64,000 bases of DNA from Paracoccus chinensis (lineage in GTDB: Bacteria > Pseudomonadota > Alphaproteobacteria > Rhodobacterales > Rhodobacteraceae): positions 342,967-406,966 of the forward strand of contig NZ_FNGE01000001.1 in assembly GCF_900102885.1 (NCBI RefSeq), given 5' to 3'. The position numbers were made by a program, and so were the translations under genes. The first letter of the stretch is position 1. Every line of letters starts with the position of its first letter. Positions 47,211 through 57,812 of the stretch are shown in pieces. The notes under the pieces are model-generated. The model searched no databases. It was not told the origin of the DNA and worked only from the letters and a program-made list of their open reading frames with translations.

Positions 47211-47947
47211 CGGCGGCGGGGCCTTGGCGCCGCGATCCACCCCCAGATCACCATGGCCACATAGCCCAGGCACAGCACGATCAGCGTCAGCCAGGCGAAG
47301 CTGAACAGCGCCGCCCCGACCACCGCGACGCCCACCAGGAAGAACTTGACGTTCTCGCGCGAGATCTTGGTGGTCTTGAAGGACCAGGTCGGCAGGCGGC
47401 TGATCAACAGCAGGCCCACGACGATCATGTAAAGGCAGATCGCCGTGTCCGGCAGGACCGCCCGGTCGGCGATCGCGAAGGACAGATACATCGGCAGCAT
47501 GACCAGCAGCGCCCCGGCGGGCGAGGGCACGCCCTGGAAATAGGCGCTGTCGCGCGGCTCGTCGGACTTGGCGGTGACGTTGAAGCGCGCCAGCCGGATC
47601 ACGCAGCAGACCGCGAAGACCAGGACCGAGATCCAGCCCAAGCCCCGCATGTCCTGCAGCGCCCAGAAATACAGCGTCAGCGGCGCGGCCACCCCGAAGT
47701 TCAGGAAATCGGCCAGCGAGTCCAGCTCGGCGCCCATCTTGCTGGAACTGCCCAGAAGCCGCGCGAGCCGCCCGTCGATCCCGTCGATGATCCCCGCGCC
47801 GATGATCAGCAGCACGGACAGGACGTAATCCCCCTGCACACCCAGTCGGATGGCCGTCAGCCCGGCGCAGATCGCCAGGATCGTCAGCGCGTTCGGCAGC
47901 AACTGGAACAGCGAGAATTCGGATTGCGAAGTCACCGGTTCGGTCAT
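47207..47947 (-). CDS. pssA: CDP-diacylglycerol-serine O-phosphatidyltransferase
   Basis: A 246-residue membrane enzyme that makes phosphatidylserine. The CDP-alcohol phosphotransferase signature D-G-x2-A-R-x8-G-x3-D-x3-D is intact ([19 protein letters not shown] then SLAD, near 57-80). Multiple membrane spans follow. It overlaps psd by 4 bases, and the two form the phosphatidylethanolamine pathway. It ends convergently 4 bp into uvsE. Confidence 0.96.
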   Translation of the reverse strand: MTEPVTSQSEFSLFQLLPNALTILAICAGLTAIRLGVQGDYVLSVLLIIGAGIIDGIDGRLARLLGSSSKMGAELDSLADFLNFGVAAPLTLYFWALQDMRGLGWISVLVFAVCCVIRLARFNVTAKSDEPRDSAYFQGVPSPAGALLVMLPMYLSFAIADRAVLPDTAICLYMIVVGLLLISRLPTWSFKTTKISRENVKFFLVGVAVVGAALFSFAWLTLIVLCLGYVAMVIWGWIAAPRPRRR

Positions 47948-48624
47948 GCCGGCCCCCTTGCATCCCCGTTGAGTTCGGCCAGGACGGTCTCGCCCGCCAC
48001 CATGGTCTGGCCCACGCGGACCAGCGGCTCGACCCCTGCCGGCAGGTAGACGTCCAGCCGCGAGCCGAAGCGGATCAGGCCGAAGCGCTCACCCGTTCCC
48101 AGCCGGTCGCCGGGCTTGACGAAGCACAGGATGCGCCGCGCCACGAGCCCCGCGATCTGCACCACGGCAAGATCGCGCCCGTCCTCCATGCGAATGCGCA
48201 GGCTGTTGCGTTCATTGTCCGCGCTGGCCTTGTCCAGCGAGGCGTTGAAGAACTTGCCGGGCCGGTAGGAGATCGCGGTGACCTCGCCCGCGACGGGGCT
48301 GCGGTTCACGTGGCAGTTGAAGACACTCATGAAGACGCTGACGCGGGTCAGGGGGATGTCGGTCATCCCCAGCTCGGCGGGCGGAACGGCCGGCTCGATC
48401 AGCGAGACAATGCCATCGGCAGGGCTGACGACCAGCCCGGGACGTGCCGGAGTCACCCGCTCGGGGTCGCGGAAGAAGTAGTAGCACCAGACCGTCAGCC
48501 CGACCCCGATCCAGCCGAGCGGCTCCCACAACAGGAACAGCAGCAGGGTGATGACGGCGAAGATGGCCAGGAAGCGGAAACCCTCCGGGTGCATCGGCTT
48601 GATGATGGTGTCGCGCATCCGCAT
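47944..48624 (-). CDS. psd: Phosphatidylserine decarboxylase
   Basis: A 226-residue membrane-associated decarboxylase of the short (type II-like) class. [10 protein letters not shown] near 68-77 and [16 protein letters not shown] near 98-113 are conserved. The autocatalytic cleavage site is the Gly-Ser of [11 protein letters not shown] near 187, which generates the pyruvoyl group. ATG 48624 with AGGAGAG upstream is chosen; an alternative in-frame ATG lies two codons later. It forms an operon with pssA. Confidence 0.95.
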   Translation of the reverse strand: MRMRDTIIKPMHPEGFRFLAIFAVITLLLFLLWEPLGWIGVGLTVWCYYFFRDPERVTPARPGLVVSPADGIVSLIEPAVPPAELGMTDIPLTRVSVFMSVFNCHVNRSPVAGEVTAISYRPGKFFNASLDKASADNERNSLRIRMEDGRDLAVVQIAGLVARRILCFVKPGDRLGTGERFGLIRFGSRLDVYLPAGVEPLVRVGQTMVAGETVLAELNGDARGPA

Positions 48625-48824
48625 CGCGGACTCTCCTGTTCCGTTTGGCTGGCCCGTCATAATGGCTTCCGGCCCCGGTGATCCATCCCGGAAGATCACC
48701 GCGACGCTGCGCCTTTTGGCCGGGAGGCCTAGGTACAGGATACCGGCTCTGATGATGTGAGCGCCCCCCGACGATATCGCTGTGCCAGGGTGGGCCTGCG
48801 ACGATCCACAAAGGGGAGGCGGTC

Positions 48825-49849
48825 ATGTCGGAGATTACCACGATCAGGCTCGATCTTGCGAAGAATGTCTTTCAGCTCCACGGAGACAATGCTTCGGGAC
48901 AAGCGGTGCTGCGCAGGAAGCTGCGGCGGGATCAGGTGCTGGAATTCCTCGTACGCTGTCCCCCTGCGTCGTCGCTATGGAAGCCTGCGGCGCCTCCCAT
49001 TTCTGGGGCCGTGAGATCGGGAAGCTGGGTCATGAGGTGCGGCTGATCCCGCCGGCCTACGTCAAGCCTTTTGTGAAGCGCCAGAGGAATGACGCGGCTG
49101 ATGCAGAGGCCATCTTCGAAGCCGCGCTGCGCCCGACGATGCGCTTCGTGCCGGTGAAGATCGAAGAGACGCAGGGCGCCGCGATGGTCTTCCGTGTGCG
49201 CGAGCTTCTGATCCGGCAGCGGACGCAGGCAATCAAAGCGCTGCACGGGCACTTGGCCGAGTTCGGGCAGATCGTGCCCCAAGGTGCGGCCAGTGCCGCA
49301 GGGCTGATCGCGATCGTCGAGGATCCGGACAGCGGCTGCCTGCCGATGCCATCGCCACGCTGACGGTACTGGTGGCGGCGCTCGCCCATCTTGAGGCGGA
49401 GATCGCCAGGCTCGATGCCGGGATCACCCATCGGGCCAGGGAGAACAAGGTCGCTCGGCGGTTGATGACGGTGCCGGGCATCGATCCACGGATTGCCACG
49501 GCCATCGCGGTCCTGGCCCCGCCACCCGAGACCTTCCGCCGAGGTCGTGACTTTGCTGCCTAGCTTGGCCTCACGCCGCAGCAACACTCGATCAGTGGCA
49601 AGCAGCGGCTCGGGGCGACGACGCAGATGGGCGAACGCTCGCTGAGGCGATTGCTGATCATGGGCGCCAACAGCGTGATCATCAAACGTCACGTCCATGC
49701 CAAGGCAAGGCCGGGCACTGGCTGGCGGTTACACATGTCGCAAGCCGCCGCTGCTGGTGCAGGTGGCCTTGGCGAACAAGATGGCGCGGATTGTCTGGGC
49801 CCTGATGGCTCGGGGAAGCGTGTACCAGTCTCCGGCCGCGGCGGCATAA
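48825..49849 (+). pseudogene. IS110-family transposase, frameshifted and with an internal stop
   Basis: The coding sense is spread over three frames. MSEITTIRLDLAKNVFQLHG (from 48825) is the N-terminal DEDD-domain start. The CVVAMEACGASHFWGREIGK part (from about 48960) is one base out. ARRLMTVPGIDPRIATAIA (from about 49455) is in the third frame. An in-frame TAG at about 49561 replaces the Trp of FAAWLGLTPQQHS. The end KPPLLVQVALANK to SVYQSPAAAA (stop 49847) is again shifted. IS110 elements lack clear terminal repeats, and the ends were not defined. Confidence 0.85.
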
Positions 49850-50115
49850 GCCGACCGTTGTCGCGAGGGCGTCGGAGCGGAAGAGGGCAAGGAGCGGTAT
49901 GGCGCAACGGTCGTTGGACGGGATCGGGAGAACCAGTGCGCAACAGAGTGCCTCCGAGCACGCCGCTTTGATCTGGACCTGGCCCGCGAACACCATACGG
50001 GCCCGCGGCATGACGAGGGCCGCAGCAGAGGCGGGACACATGTCAGCACCCGACAGCGCGCCAAGGTCAGCTCCAACAATCCCTCTTGCGCGTGGGGCGG
50101 TTACACATGTTGCAC
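49850..50115. other. Non-coding stretch between IS remnants
   Basis: No plausible gene is seen. The only notable item is a 15-base direct repeat ggcggttacacatgt at 50096-50110, which also occurs at 49724-49738 inside the IS110 remnant. The right copy adjoins the end of an IS5-type fragment. Confidence 0.4.
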
Positions 50116-50279
50116 AAATCGGGTGAGGGCCGGGCTTTCCCTTTCCTTGGACCGATCCATACCATGGCCTCTGTGACAGAGATGCCAAGAGCGGATGGCC
50201 GTTGAAAAAGGCAGACCTGAAGTTCTGCAACCTGGCGGCCGAAGTCCCGCGCCATCAGGCACTGTCGCAGCAGTTTCAC
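50116..50279 (-). pseudogene. C-terminal fragment of an IS5-family transposase
   Basis: On the minus strand the frame reads CLMARDFGRQVAELQV, then LFQRPSALGISVTEA. This is the degenerate C-terminus common to IS5-group transposases (pattern RDFxRQVAExQVRxAxLNxxTALGIPVTEA). The rest of the gene is missing. The following bases (near 50106-50125) resemble an IS5-type terminus. It is distinct from the plus-strand IS5 copy that follows. Confidence 0.6.
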
Positions 50280-50461
50280 GCGCTGCCTCCTGACTTCGAC
50301 ACGGCTCGGGCGGTGACATCCGCTCCATCACCGCCACAGCGCCCGGCCAAGGTATTTCGATGCCCGCAGTGCTTCACTTCTTGCGAGGGCGCCGGCAGTG
50401 ATCGTCTTTCAACTCCACGGTCTGCAGGACGCTGTGCCTTTGACAGGTCAAAGGTCACGGC
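50280..50461. other. Unassigned stretch between two IS5-family remnants
   Basis: Short frames only; no recognisable protein, RNA or terminal inverted repeat was found. Confidence 0.4.
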
Positions 50462-51490
50462 ATGACGAAGCCCGAACCTTCCTGCTACCGCACAACGAAC
50501 TGGAACGCCGATAAGGCGGCACTGAAGAAGTGCGGTTCGCTGCTGATCTGGCTGGACAAGGACATGGCTTGGCTTGGCTTGGGACCCAGGATGGAAGTTC
50601 TGGTCGTCCCATTGTGTTCTCCGATGCGGCGATCCAGGCCTGCCTGATGATCAAGGTTCTGTTCGTCCTGCCGCTCCGGCAAACGACCGGCATGATGACC
50701 AGCATCGTGAAGCTTGCCGGTCTTGACTGGCCGGTTCCGGATTATTCCACCTTGTGCCGGCGGCAGAAGAGCCTCGCGGTGCAGGTTCCGTTCCGGCGTG
50801 CCCCGGGACCATTGATCCGTCTTGTAGACAGCACCGGCATCAAGTTCCTTGAAGATGGCGAATGGTTGGCCCGCAAGCACGGCGCACAGCGCAGGCGTCG
50901 ATACCGGAAGGTTCATCTGGCCATGGACACAGCCACAAGCGATATCAGCGCCGTCGAGTTCACGTCGAGCCGCGAGGGCGACAGCCCGCTGCTGCCCGAC
51001 CTGCTCGGTCAGATCGCCTCTGACGAGCAGACTGGCACTGTAACCGGTGGTGGCGCTTTCGACACCCGCCGCTGCCATGCGGCTATCCTCACACGGGGCG
51101 GAACGGCGTTCGGGCCTTCCTTCGGACCGATGGCAGTCAGGCCCTCACTCCCGATCCGCAGGAACGGGCGGTTCTGGAAGGAGGACTGCCCCGCGGCCCG
51201 CGTACGCAATGAGACGCTGCGAGCGAACAGACGCTTTGGACGCGCAAACTGGAAACGTTTGGCCGGTTACCATGTCCGAAGCAGCATCGAGGCGAAGATG
51301 CGGTGCCTGAAGTCGTTCGGTGAACGCATCGCCTCGCGAGATCCGGACCGCCAAGGCGCCGAAATCCACGTCCGCGTCGCACTCATGAACCGCTTCTCGG
51401 CTCTTGGGAAAGCTGAGATCGCCCGCGTGGCCTGATATCCCCGGGGAAAACCTGGAATCACGTCCCGCAGCAGACTTCTGCAACAACGCC
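50462..51490 (+). mobile_element. IS5-family transposase gene, broken by a frameshift, with right terminus
   Basis: The reading starts MTKPEPSCYRTTNWNADKAAL and shifts frame near 50560-50580. The remainder (VFSDAAIQACLMIKVLF, GLDWPVPDYSTLCRRQK, LVDSTGIKFLEDGEW, RRRRYRKVHLAMD, SSIEAKMRCLKSFGERI) is an IS5/IS427-type DDE transposase ending at 51435. An extra segment of about 12 codons (around FGPSFGPMAVRPS) interrupts the block that normally reads GGTAxIPIRxNGR. A terminal-repeat-like gacttctgcaacaacgcc is at 51473-51490. The left end was not identified. Confidence 0.8.
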
Positions 51491-51933
51491 GGTCAAGTCA
51501 GTCACTGCGGTGGAAATCCTGCTGTGGCCTGGAGGCACCCAGACAGTGGAAGGTATCGATCTGCGCCTTTCCAAACTGGCAGGCGGTCGCGCCGCAACAT
51601 AGGGCGGCTCGAGTCTCGCCGCCGGCCTTCCCCGAAGCATCATCCCGCTAACTGCGCGCCCGGCGGACAAATGGATACAGGAGCGCGATACCATGAACCG
51701 CGCCTTGCAGGGCGACGTGCTGCTCGGCAAGTGCGAGGTGCGGGTGCGGGAGGTCCTGAGCCCCCGTCGAGGCAGGACGGCAGGTCCGGGTCAGGCTTGA
51801 TAGCAAATGGAACGAGTCGTTCGCGCGCCATGTTGAGACCCCGCGCCCCGACCCTATGAGCCACGGCCTCTGGCCATGGCCTTCCTGTCGGTACGCGTGA
51901 CGCACAAACGAGCTCGACAGAGAGGATCCAGCC
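51491..51933. other. Gap between IS5 remnant and katE, small ORF only
   Basis: No recognisable gene. A 35-codon frame from ATG 51693 to a TGA ending at 51800 (MNRALQGDVLLGKCEVRVRE) has AGGAG about 9 bases upstream and could be a tiny gene, but no homologue is recognised. The katE promoter should lie in the last 130 bases. Confidence 0.4.
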
Positions 51934-54114
51934 ATGAAGACCGAAGGCAGGCCGCAACCGGCCGCGCAGTTGTCGTCGTCGAACCCGACCACCTCGGCTT
52001 CGCTGCAGAAGCACAGCAACAGCGACGCCGTGGACACGCGCTATCAGGAAGGCACCGGTCAGGGCGGCGAGCCGCAGGACACTACCACCGATCCGCAGGG
52101 CCGCATCACCACCAACCACGGCGTCCCGATCAGCGACAACCAGAACAGCCTCAAGGCGGGGACGCGCGGGCCGACGCTGCTGGAGGACTTCGTGCTGCGC
52201 GAGAAGATCTTCCATTTCGACCACGAGCGCATCCCGGAACGCATCGTCCATGCGCGCGGCTCGGGCGCGCATGGCACCTTCACCGTCACCCGTGCCATTC
52301 CCGAACTCACCCGCGCCGCGCTGTTCCGGAAAAAGGGCAACAGCTGCGACGTCTTCGTGCGGTTCTCCACCGTGGCCGGGTCCAAGGGGTCCAAGGACAC
52401 GCCCCGCGACGTGCGCGGCTTCGCCACCAAGTTCTATACCGAGGAGGGCAATTGGGACCTCGTCGCCAACAACATGGCGCCGTTCTTCATCCAGGACGCC
52501 ATCAAGTTCCCCGACATCGTCCACGCGGTGAAGCCCGAGGCCGACCGGATGATGCCGCAGGCGGCGTCCGCGCATGACACCTTCTGGGACTTCGTGTCGC
52601 TGGTGCCGGAAACCCAGGCCATGATCATGTGGCTGATGTCGGACCGCGCCCTGCCCCGCAGCTTCCGCATGATGGAAGGCTTCGGTGTCCACACCTTCCA
52701 CCTGATCAACGACCGCGACGAGGTCAGCTTCGTCAAGTTCCACTGGAAGCCGCGGCTGGGGATGCAGTCCACCCTGTGGGACGAGGCGGTCAAGATCTCG
52801 GGCGCCGACCCCGATTTCCTGCGCCGCGACCTGTGGGAATCGATCGACAAGGGCGACTATCCCGAATGGGATCTGGGCATCCAGGTCTTCGACGAAAAGT
52901 TCGCGGCCAGACAGCCCTATGACGTGCTGGACGCGACCAAGATCATCCCCGAAGAGGACGTGCCGATCCAGTTCATCGGCACCCTGCAGCTGAACCGCAA
53001 CCCCGACAACTTCTTCGCGGAAACGGAACAGGTCGCGTTCCTGCCCACGAACGTGCCGCCGGGCATCGGCTTTTCCAACGACCCGCTGCTGCAAGGACGG
53101 CTGTTCAGCTACATGGACACCCAGAAGTCGCGGCTGGGGACGACGAACTTCCACCAGATCCCGATCAACGCGCCGCGCTGCCCGATGCACAACTTCAACC
53201 GCGACGGGCTGATGCAGACGCAGGTGCCGAAGGGCCGTGCGAACTACGAGCCCAATTCGCTGGGCGAGGCGGGCGAGCCCTCGGGTCCGCGCGCGGATGC
53301 CCGGGGCGGCTACCGCACCCTGTCGCGCATGACCGAGCTTGGCAACGAGCCGACCGAGAAGCTGCGCGTGCGGCCCGAGCGCTTCGCCGACCACTTCACC
53401 CAGGCGCGGCAGTTCTACCTGTCGCAGACCCCGGTCGAGCAGGCGCATATCGTCAGCGCGCTGATCTTCGAGCTGTCCAAGTGCGAGCTGAAGCACATCC
53501 GCATCCGCCAGCTTTCGCAGCTGCGCAACATCGACGAGGACCTGGCGCAGCGCGTGGCGAACGGGCTGGCGATGGACCTGCCCCCGGCGGCGCCAGCCGC
53601 GAAGCCCGCGGTGAAGGTGCCGCCGTCGGATGCGCTGTCGATCATCAAGCAGTCCAAGCACAGCTCCAAGGGCCGCAAGCTGGGCATCCTCGTCACCGAC
53701 GGCGCGGACGGCAACACCGTCGAAGCGCTGCGCTCGGCCGCGACCGCTCAGGGCGCGACGGTGATGGTCGTTTGCCCGAAGGTGGGCGGACCGGTGCTGG
53801 CCAGCGGCAGGCAGATGGAGGCGGACGCCCTGCTCGACGGCGCGCCCTCGGTCATCTTCGACGGGGTGGCGGTCGTCGCCTCGGCCGCGGGTGCGGCGGA
53901 GTTGGCGCGCAACAAGGCCGCAATCGACTGGGTGTCGGATGCCTTTGCCCATCTCAAGGCGATCGCGGCCACGCCCGAGGCGCAGGTCCTGCTGCAGAAG
54001 GCCAATGTCGAGCCCGACGCCTTCGTGCTGGAAGCGGGCAGCCCCGACTCCTTGGTAGCGAAGCTCGGCGACCGCAACTGGGACCGCGAGGCGACAATCT
54101 GGCCGGCCCGCTGA
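51934..54114 (+). CDS. katE: Large-subunit catalase HPII-type (KatE)
   Basis: A 726-residue clade II catalase that removes hydrogen peroxide. The active-site His is in [12 protein letters not shown] (near 104-115), the Asn in [20 protein letters not shown], and the heme-ligand Tyr in [15 protein letters not shown] long N-terminal arm (about 1-80) and a C-terminal DJ-1/PfpI-like domain (about 570-726, [18 protein letters not shown]) are the marks of the HPII class. It is complete and healthy although surrounded on both sides by decayed insertion sequences. Confidence 0.96.
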   Translation: MKTEGRPQPAAQLSSSNPTTSASLQKHSNSDAVDTRYQEGTGQGGEPQDTTTDPQGRITTNHGVPISDNQNSLKAGTRGPTLLEDFVLREKIFHFDHERIPERIVHARGSGAHGTFTVTRAIPELTRAALFRKKGNSCDVFVRFSTVAGSKGSKDTPRDVRGFATKFYTEEGNWDLVANNMAPFFIQDAIKFPDIVHAVKPEADRMMPQAASAHDTFWDFVSLVPETQAMIMWLMSDRALPRSFRMMEGFGVHTFHLINDRDEVSFVKFHWKPRLGMQSTLWDEAVKISGADPDFLRRDLWESIDKGDYPEWDLGIQVFDEKFAARQPYDVLDATKIIPEEDVPIQFIGTLQLNRNPDNFFAETEQVAFLPTNVPPGIGFSNDPLLQGRLFSYMDTQKSRLGTTNFHQIPINAPRCPMHNFNRDGLMQTQVPKGRANYEPNSLGEAGEPSGPRADARGGYRTLSRMTELGNEPTEKLRVRPERFADHFTQARQFYLSQTPVEQAHIVSALIFELSKCELKHIRIRQLSQLRNIDEDLAQRVANGLAMDLPPAAPAAKPAVKVPPSDALSIIKQSKHSSKGRKLGILVTDGADGNTVEALRSAATAQGATVMVVCPKVGGPVLASGRQMEADALLDGAPSVIFDGVAVVASAAGAAELARNKAAIDWVSDAFAHLKAIAATPEAQVLLQKANVEPDAFVLEAGSPDSLVAKLGDRNWDREATIWPAR

Positions 54115-54136
54115 TCGGCGGGTTCGGGCGCAACAG

Positions 54137-54165
54137 GGAGCCGTCGCGCAAGCGGCGGCTCCTTT
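54137..54165 (+). terminator. katE: Terminator after katE
   Basis: An 11-bp stem (54137-54147 with 54152-54162, one G-T pair) with a GCAA tetraloop is followed by TTT. It lies 22 bp behind the katE stop. Confidence 0.85.
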
Positions 54166-54218
54166 CGCAATCTTGTGAAAGGAGCCGGCCGAGCACCGCC
54201 AGATGAACTCGGCTTGCC

Positions 54219-55572
54219 CTAGAAATAAGTGGCCTTTCCCTGCTGGCATGACCCAGCGCAGTTCCTTTCGGCAGGCCTGCTGATCTTCACCAACAAGAAG
54301 TGTCCGTCGTCGAACGATCTGGAACAGGCTGCGTGATTTTTGGACTGGAGGGTCAGTTTCTTGATCTTCTCCCTTTCTGCCGGGATTGCCGGCCCGCGCC
54401 CGAAGTAGACGCCAGCGGGTGCCAGGTTGCCGAGGCTCTCGTGATGGCAATGGTTGTTGCAATGCTCGACGAAGGCGACGATGGCCGCCTCGAGTTGACC
54501 CTGCAGGTAGGAGTTCTCGAGCAGGATCCGGTTCTTGAGGGTCTGATGCCAGTGTTCGATCTTGCCCAGCGTCTGCGGGTGATTTGGGGCTCCGCGGACA
54601 TGATCCATGCCGTGTTGGTCGAAGTATTCGGCAAGGTCGCTGGCGATAGCAGGGGCCGTTGTCGCTGAGCAGCCGGGCTTGTGCAGCACGGTGACCCGGC
54701 CACACCCGGATGCCGCCAAGGCAGTATCCAGCGTTGCGCTGACATCGTCCGCCGCCATGCTGGTGCAAAGCCTTCAGCCCACGATGTGAGCCGCGGGAAG
54801 TCGTCCAGAACGGTGGACAGGTAGAACCAGCCCCATCCAGTCACCTTGAGACAGGTGAAGTCGGTCTGCCACAGTTGGTTCGGCGCAGCCGTCTTGTCCC
54901 TGAACTCGTCCGCGGCCTTGACCACATAGGCAGGGCTGGTGATCAGGTCATGGGACTTCAGCAGCCGATAAACGGAAGCTTCTGACACGAAATACCTCTC
55001 CGTATCCGTGAAGTGGATCGCAAGCTCCCGTGGCGACAGGTCGGGCTCTTGTAGGGCCAGAGCGGCAATCCGGTCACGCACAGCGTCGGGAATGCGGTTC
55101 CAGACCTTCGATGGCGGGGACGGGCAGTCGTCCAGCCCCTCCGGGCCATGCTCGACGTATCGATCATACCACCGGTAAAAGGTTGTCGGCGGGATCCCGA
55201 TCTGGGCCAGGGTCCGGCGGACAGGCAGGTTGGACTGCCCGACAATGCGGATGATCTCGAGCTTTTCGGTGCCAGAGTATCTCATTTGTGGTCGCCCCCA
55301 GCTCCGATCGTTTTTTTTTTAGAGGAGGCGACTTTTGAGCGTCAGCTCTGCCATGACTTCCTTGAGCGCCAAGGCCTCGGCGCGCAAATCCTTCACCTCG
55401 CCGCTGCTTGCCTGTCGCGGCGGCACAGCTCTGCGATGCAGTCCTCTCCGCAAAGCTCAGCCAGGACAATGCGGATCTTTTCTTCAGCGCTGTGGACCTT
55501 GCAGGTCGCCCGGCGGATGTCTTTCACGGCCTGATCGACCTCGACTTTCGTCGTCACGGGTTTCTTGCTCAT
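54219..55572 (-). mobile_element. IS3-family insertion sequence, degenerate
   Basis: OrfA begins at ATG 55572 (MSKKPVTTKVEVDQAVKDIR), runs through HSAEEKIRIVLAEL and breaks after CRRDRQAAAR. About 30 residues of the usual helix-turn-helix are missing before EVKDLRAEALALKEVMAELT. OrfB starts MRYSGTEKLEIIRIVGQ at 55285, carries the first catalytic Asp in WQTDFTCLK, then shifts frame near 54770. The distal part (SATLDTALAAS, GAPNHPQTLGKIEHWHQTLKNRILLE with the catalytic Glu) is in another frame. The second Asp region is scrambled. A run of ten T (55311-55320) sits at the OrfA/OrfB junction. Confidence 0.82.
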
Positions 55573-55777
55573 CTTCGCTCCATGAAGGTTACGATGAGCC
55601 AGAAACCCTCCTTCAGCCGATCTGTCCCAGGGATGCTGACGTCAGACCCGCATGTTCCCTGCGGCATCCGTTCCGGCCCTCGCGGAACCGGGAAGGTCCG
55701 GGGCGGGTTGCCGAGACGCGCTCTCGTCGGCGTCCCGATCCTGGGCCTGCATCCCCTTCCCTTCCGCGAGGTTCCCG

Positions 55778-57646
55778 ATGCCGAAGATCCGCCTGGCCAC
55801 CTCGGCCGCCGCCCTTGCCCTTGCCGCCGGGGGCGCAGCCCTGGCCCAGACGGCCGAGCCGCCGCCGGTGTCGGAGCAGCTGAAGGACCCGAAGGCGGCC
55901 GATGTCACGGTCGTCGGCAGCATCCTCGAACCCGCGCAGCTTGCGCCCACGCCCGAGCGGCTGGACCGCCTGTCCCTGCCCGAAGGCTTCGGGATCTCGG
56001 TCTTCGCCGAAAACCTCGTCAACCCGCGCATGATCGCTGTCGCGGATGACGGCACCCTGTATGTCTCGCGCCGTGAGGTCGGCGACCTTCTGATGCTGCG
56101 CGACACCGATGGCGACGGGCGGGCGGACCAGCAGCAGACGGTCGCCAGTCGTCCCGACCTGCATGGCGTCGCGGTGGACGGCGACACGGTCTATCTCGTC
56201 ACGGTCAACGACATCTACCGCACAACCCGGCGCGAGGACGGCACCCTGGAACCCTTGGGCGAGCCGATCGTGGACGACCTGCCCACCGCCGGCCAGCACC
56301 CGAACCGCACGCTGGCCGTGGGGCCGGACGGGATGCTTTATGTCTCGGTCGGCTCGACCTGCAACGCCTGCGCCGAGCCCGACCCGAAGAACGCGACCAT
56401 GATGCAGGTCGCGCCGGACGGCAGCAGCTCGACCATCTTCGCCAGCGGTCTGCGCAACACGATCGGCTTCGGCTTCCATCCCGAGACCGGCGAGCTGTGG
56501 GGCATGGATCACGGCATCGACTGGCTGGGCGACAACGAACAGCACGAGGAGCTGAACCACATCGTCAAGGGCAACAAGTACGGCTGGCCCTATGTCTATG
56601 ACGACGACCGCTTCAACCCGCAGGACGACCCCCCCGCCGGCATCACTATGGAGGAATGGGCCGCCGAGAGCACGGCCCCTGTGGGGATGTATGTTCCCCA
56701 TTCCGCGCCCATGCAGATGGCCTTCTACACCGGCGAGGCCTTCCCCGAGGAGTATCGCGGCGACGCCTATGTCGCGATGCGGGGGTCGTGGAACCGGCGC
56801 CCTCCCTCGGGCTACGAGGTGGTGCGGATCGATTTCGAGGACGGCAAGCCGGTCGGCTTCGAACCCTTTGTCACCGGTTTCCTGATGGAGGACGCGGAAA
56901 GCCCCTCGGGCTGGGGCCACCTCGGGCGGCTGGCCGGTCTGGCGCAGGGGCCGGACGGCGCGCTTTACCTGTCGGATGACAAGAACGGCGTCATCTACCG
57001 TATTGCCCATGAGGGCGAAGGCGCGGCAGCAGACGAGGCGGCGCTGCAGCCGACCAATGCGGACGGCGCGCGGGTCGGCGTCGGAGGGCAGGACACGGCG
57101 ACGCCTCCCGCCCCCGGCGAGGCTGAACTGGCCTCGGCCATCCTGCAGCCGCAGGGCGGTCCGATCGACGTGACCTCACCGGCCTTCGCGGAGGGTCAGC
57201 CGATCCCCGACGCCCATGCCGCCGAGCACGAGAACATCTCGCCGCCGCTCGACTGGGCCGAAGGCCCCGAAGGCACGCAAAGCTATGCCATCGTGGTCGA
57301 GGACCCGGACGTGCCGAAAGAGCCGCCCTTCGTTCACTGGCTGATCTGGGACATCCCCGCCGAGGTGACCGAACTGCGCGATGGCGTCCCGGGCACCCCA
57401 GCGCTGCCCCTACCCGAAGGGGTAAGACAGGGCGCGAACGATCAGGGCTCGGTCGGCTGGTTCGGAATGCGGCCGCCGCTGGGGGACCCGCCGCATGACT
57501 ATCACTTCCAGGTCTTCGCGCTCGACACCAGGCTCGACCTGCCGGCCGGCGCGGGGCGGGTCGAGTTGCTTGAAGCCATGCAGGGCCATGTGCTGGCCGC
57601 AGGCGAGGTAATCGGCACATACGCCCGGCAGGATCCGACGCAGTAA
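55778..57646 (+). CDS. Sorbosone-dehydrogenase-like propeller fused to a PEBP domain
   Basis: A 622-residue exported protein. ATG 55778 gives a signal peptide (MPKIRLATSAAALALAAGGAALA). Residues about 45-440 form a soluble PQQ-type propeller of the sorbosone/glucose dehydrogenase family (LPEGFGISVFAENLVNPRMIAV, GQHPNRTLAVGPDGMLYVSVGS, FASGLRNTIGFGFHPETGELW). After a linker, residues about 460-620 form a phosphatidylethanolamine-binding (YbhB/YbcL) domain (VEDPDVPKEPPFVHWLIWDIP). Both domains occur alone elsewhere; a fusion in one polypeptide is uncommon in my knowledge. The substrate is unknown. Confidence 0.88.
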   Translation: MPKIRLATSAAALALAAGGAALAQTAEPPPVSEQLKDPKAADVTVVGSILEPAQLAPTPERLDRLSLPEGFGISVFAENLVNPRMIAVADDGTLYVSRREVGDLLMLRDTDGDGRADQQQTVASRPDLHGVAVDGDTVYLVTVNDIYRTTRREDGTLEPLGEPIVDDLPTAGQHPNRTLAVGPDGMLYVSVGSTCNACAEPDPKNATMMQVAPDGSSSTIFASGLRNTIGFGFHPETGELWGMDHGIDWLGDNEQHEELNHIVKGNKYGWPYVYDDDRFNPQDDPPAGITMEEWAAESTAPVGMYVPHSAPMQMAFYTGEAFPEEYRGDAYVAMRGSWNRRPPSGYEVVRIDFEDGKPVGFEPFVTGFLMEDAESPSGWGHLGRLAGLAQGPDGALYLSDDKNGVIYRIAHEGEGAAADEAALQPTNADGARVGVGGQDTATPPAPGEAELASAILQPQGGPIDVTSPAFAEGQPIPDAHAAEHENISPPLDWAEGPEGTQSYAIVVEDPDVPKEPPFVHWLIWDIPAEVTELRDGVPGTPALPLPEGVRQGANDQGSVGWFGMRPPLGDPPHDYHFQVFALDTRLDLPAGAGRVELLEAMQGHVLAAGEVIGTYARQDPTQ

Positions 57647-57653
57647 ACGTGCG

Positions 57654-57684
57654 GCCCCGCCCGGCGAAGACGACGGGGCGGGGC
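57654..57684. terminator. Hairpin in the convergent gap after the sorbosone/PEBP gene
   Basis: Nine-base arms gccccgccc (57654-57662) and gggcggggc (57676-57684) with a 13-base loop, just after the stop at 57646. There is no T-run, so termination strength is uncertain. Confidence 0.6.
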
Positions 57685-57812
57685 AAGCTGGCGATAGGTT
57701 GCCTGTCGCGGCTGCGGCCGATGCGGGAATGAACTGCAGGACCCTCCTGCGGCCGTTTCCTCGGACCGGTCGCCGTTCCCGACCTTCCGGCCATCTGGCC
57801 GCCGGCGGTCCG

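Noticed and set aside
48825..49849. Functional IS110 transposition
   Set aside because: The transposase is broken by several frameshifts and an internal TAG, so it cannot act on its own.
51640..54768. A 1042-residue open frame on the minus strand opposite katE
   Set aside because: It lies antisense to the well-supported catalase. The composition is a GC-rich shadow, and only its first part is an out-of-frame piece of the IS3 transposase.
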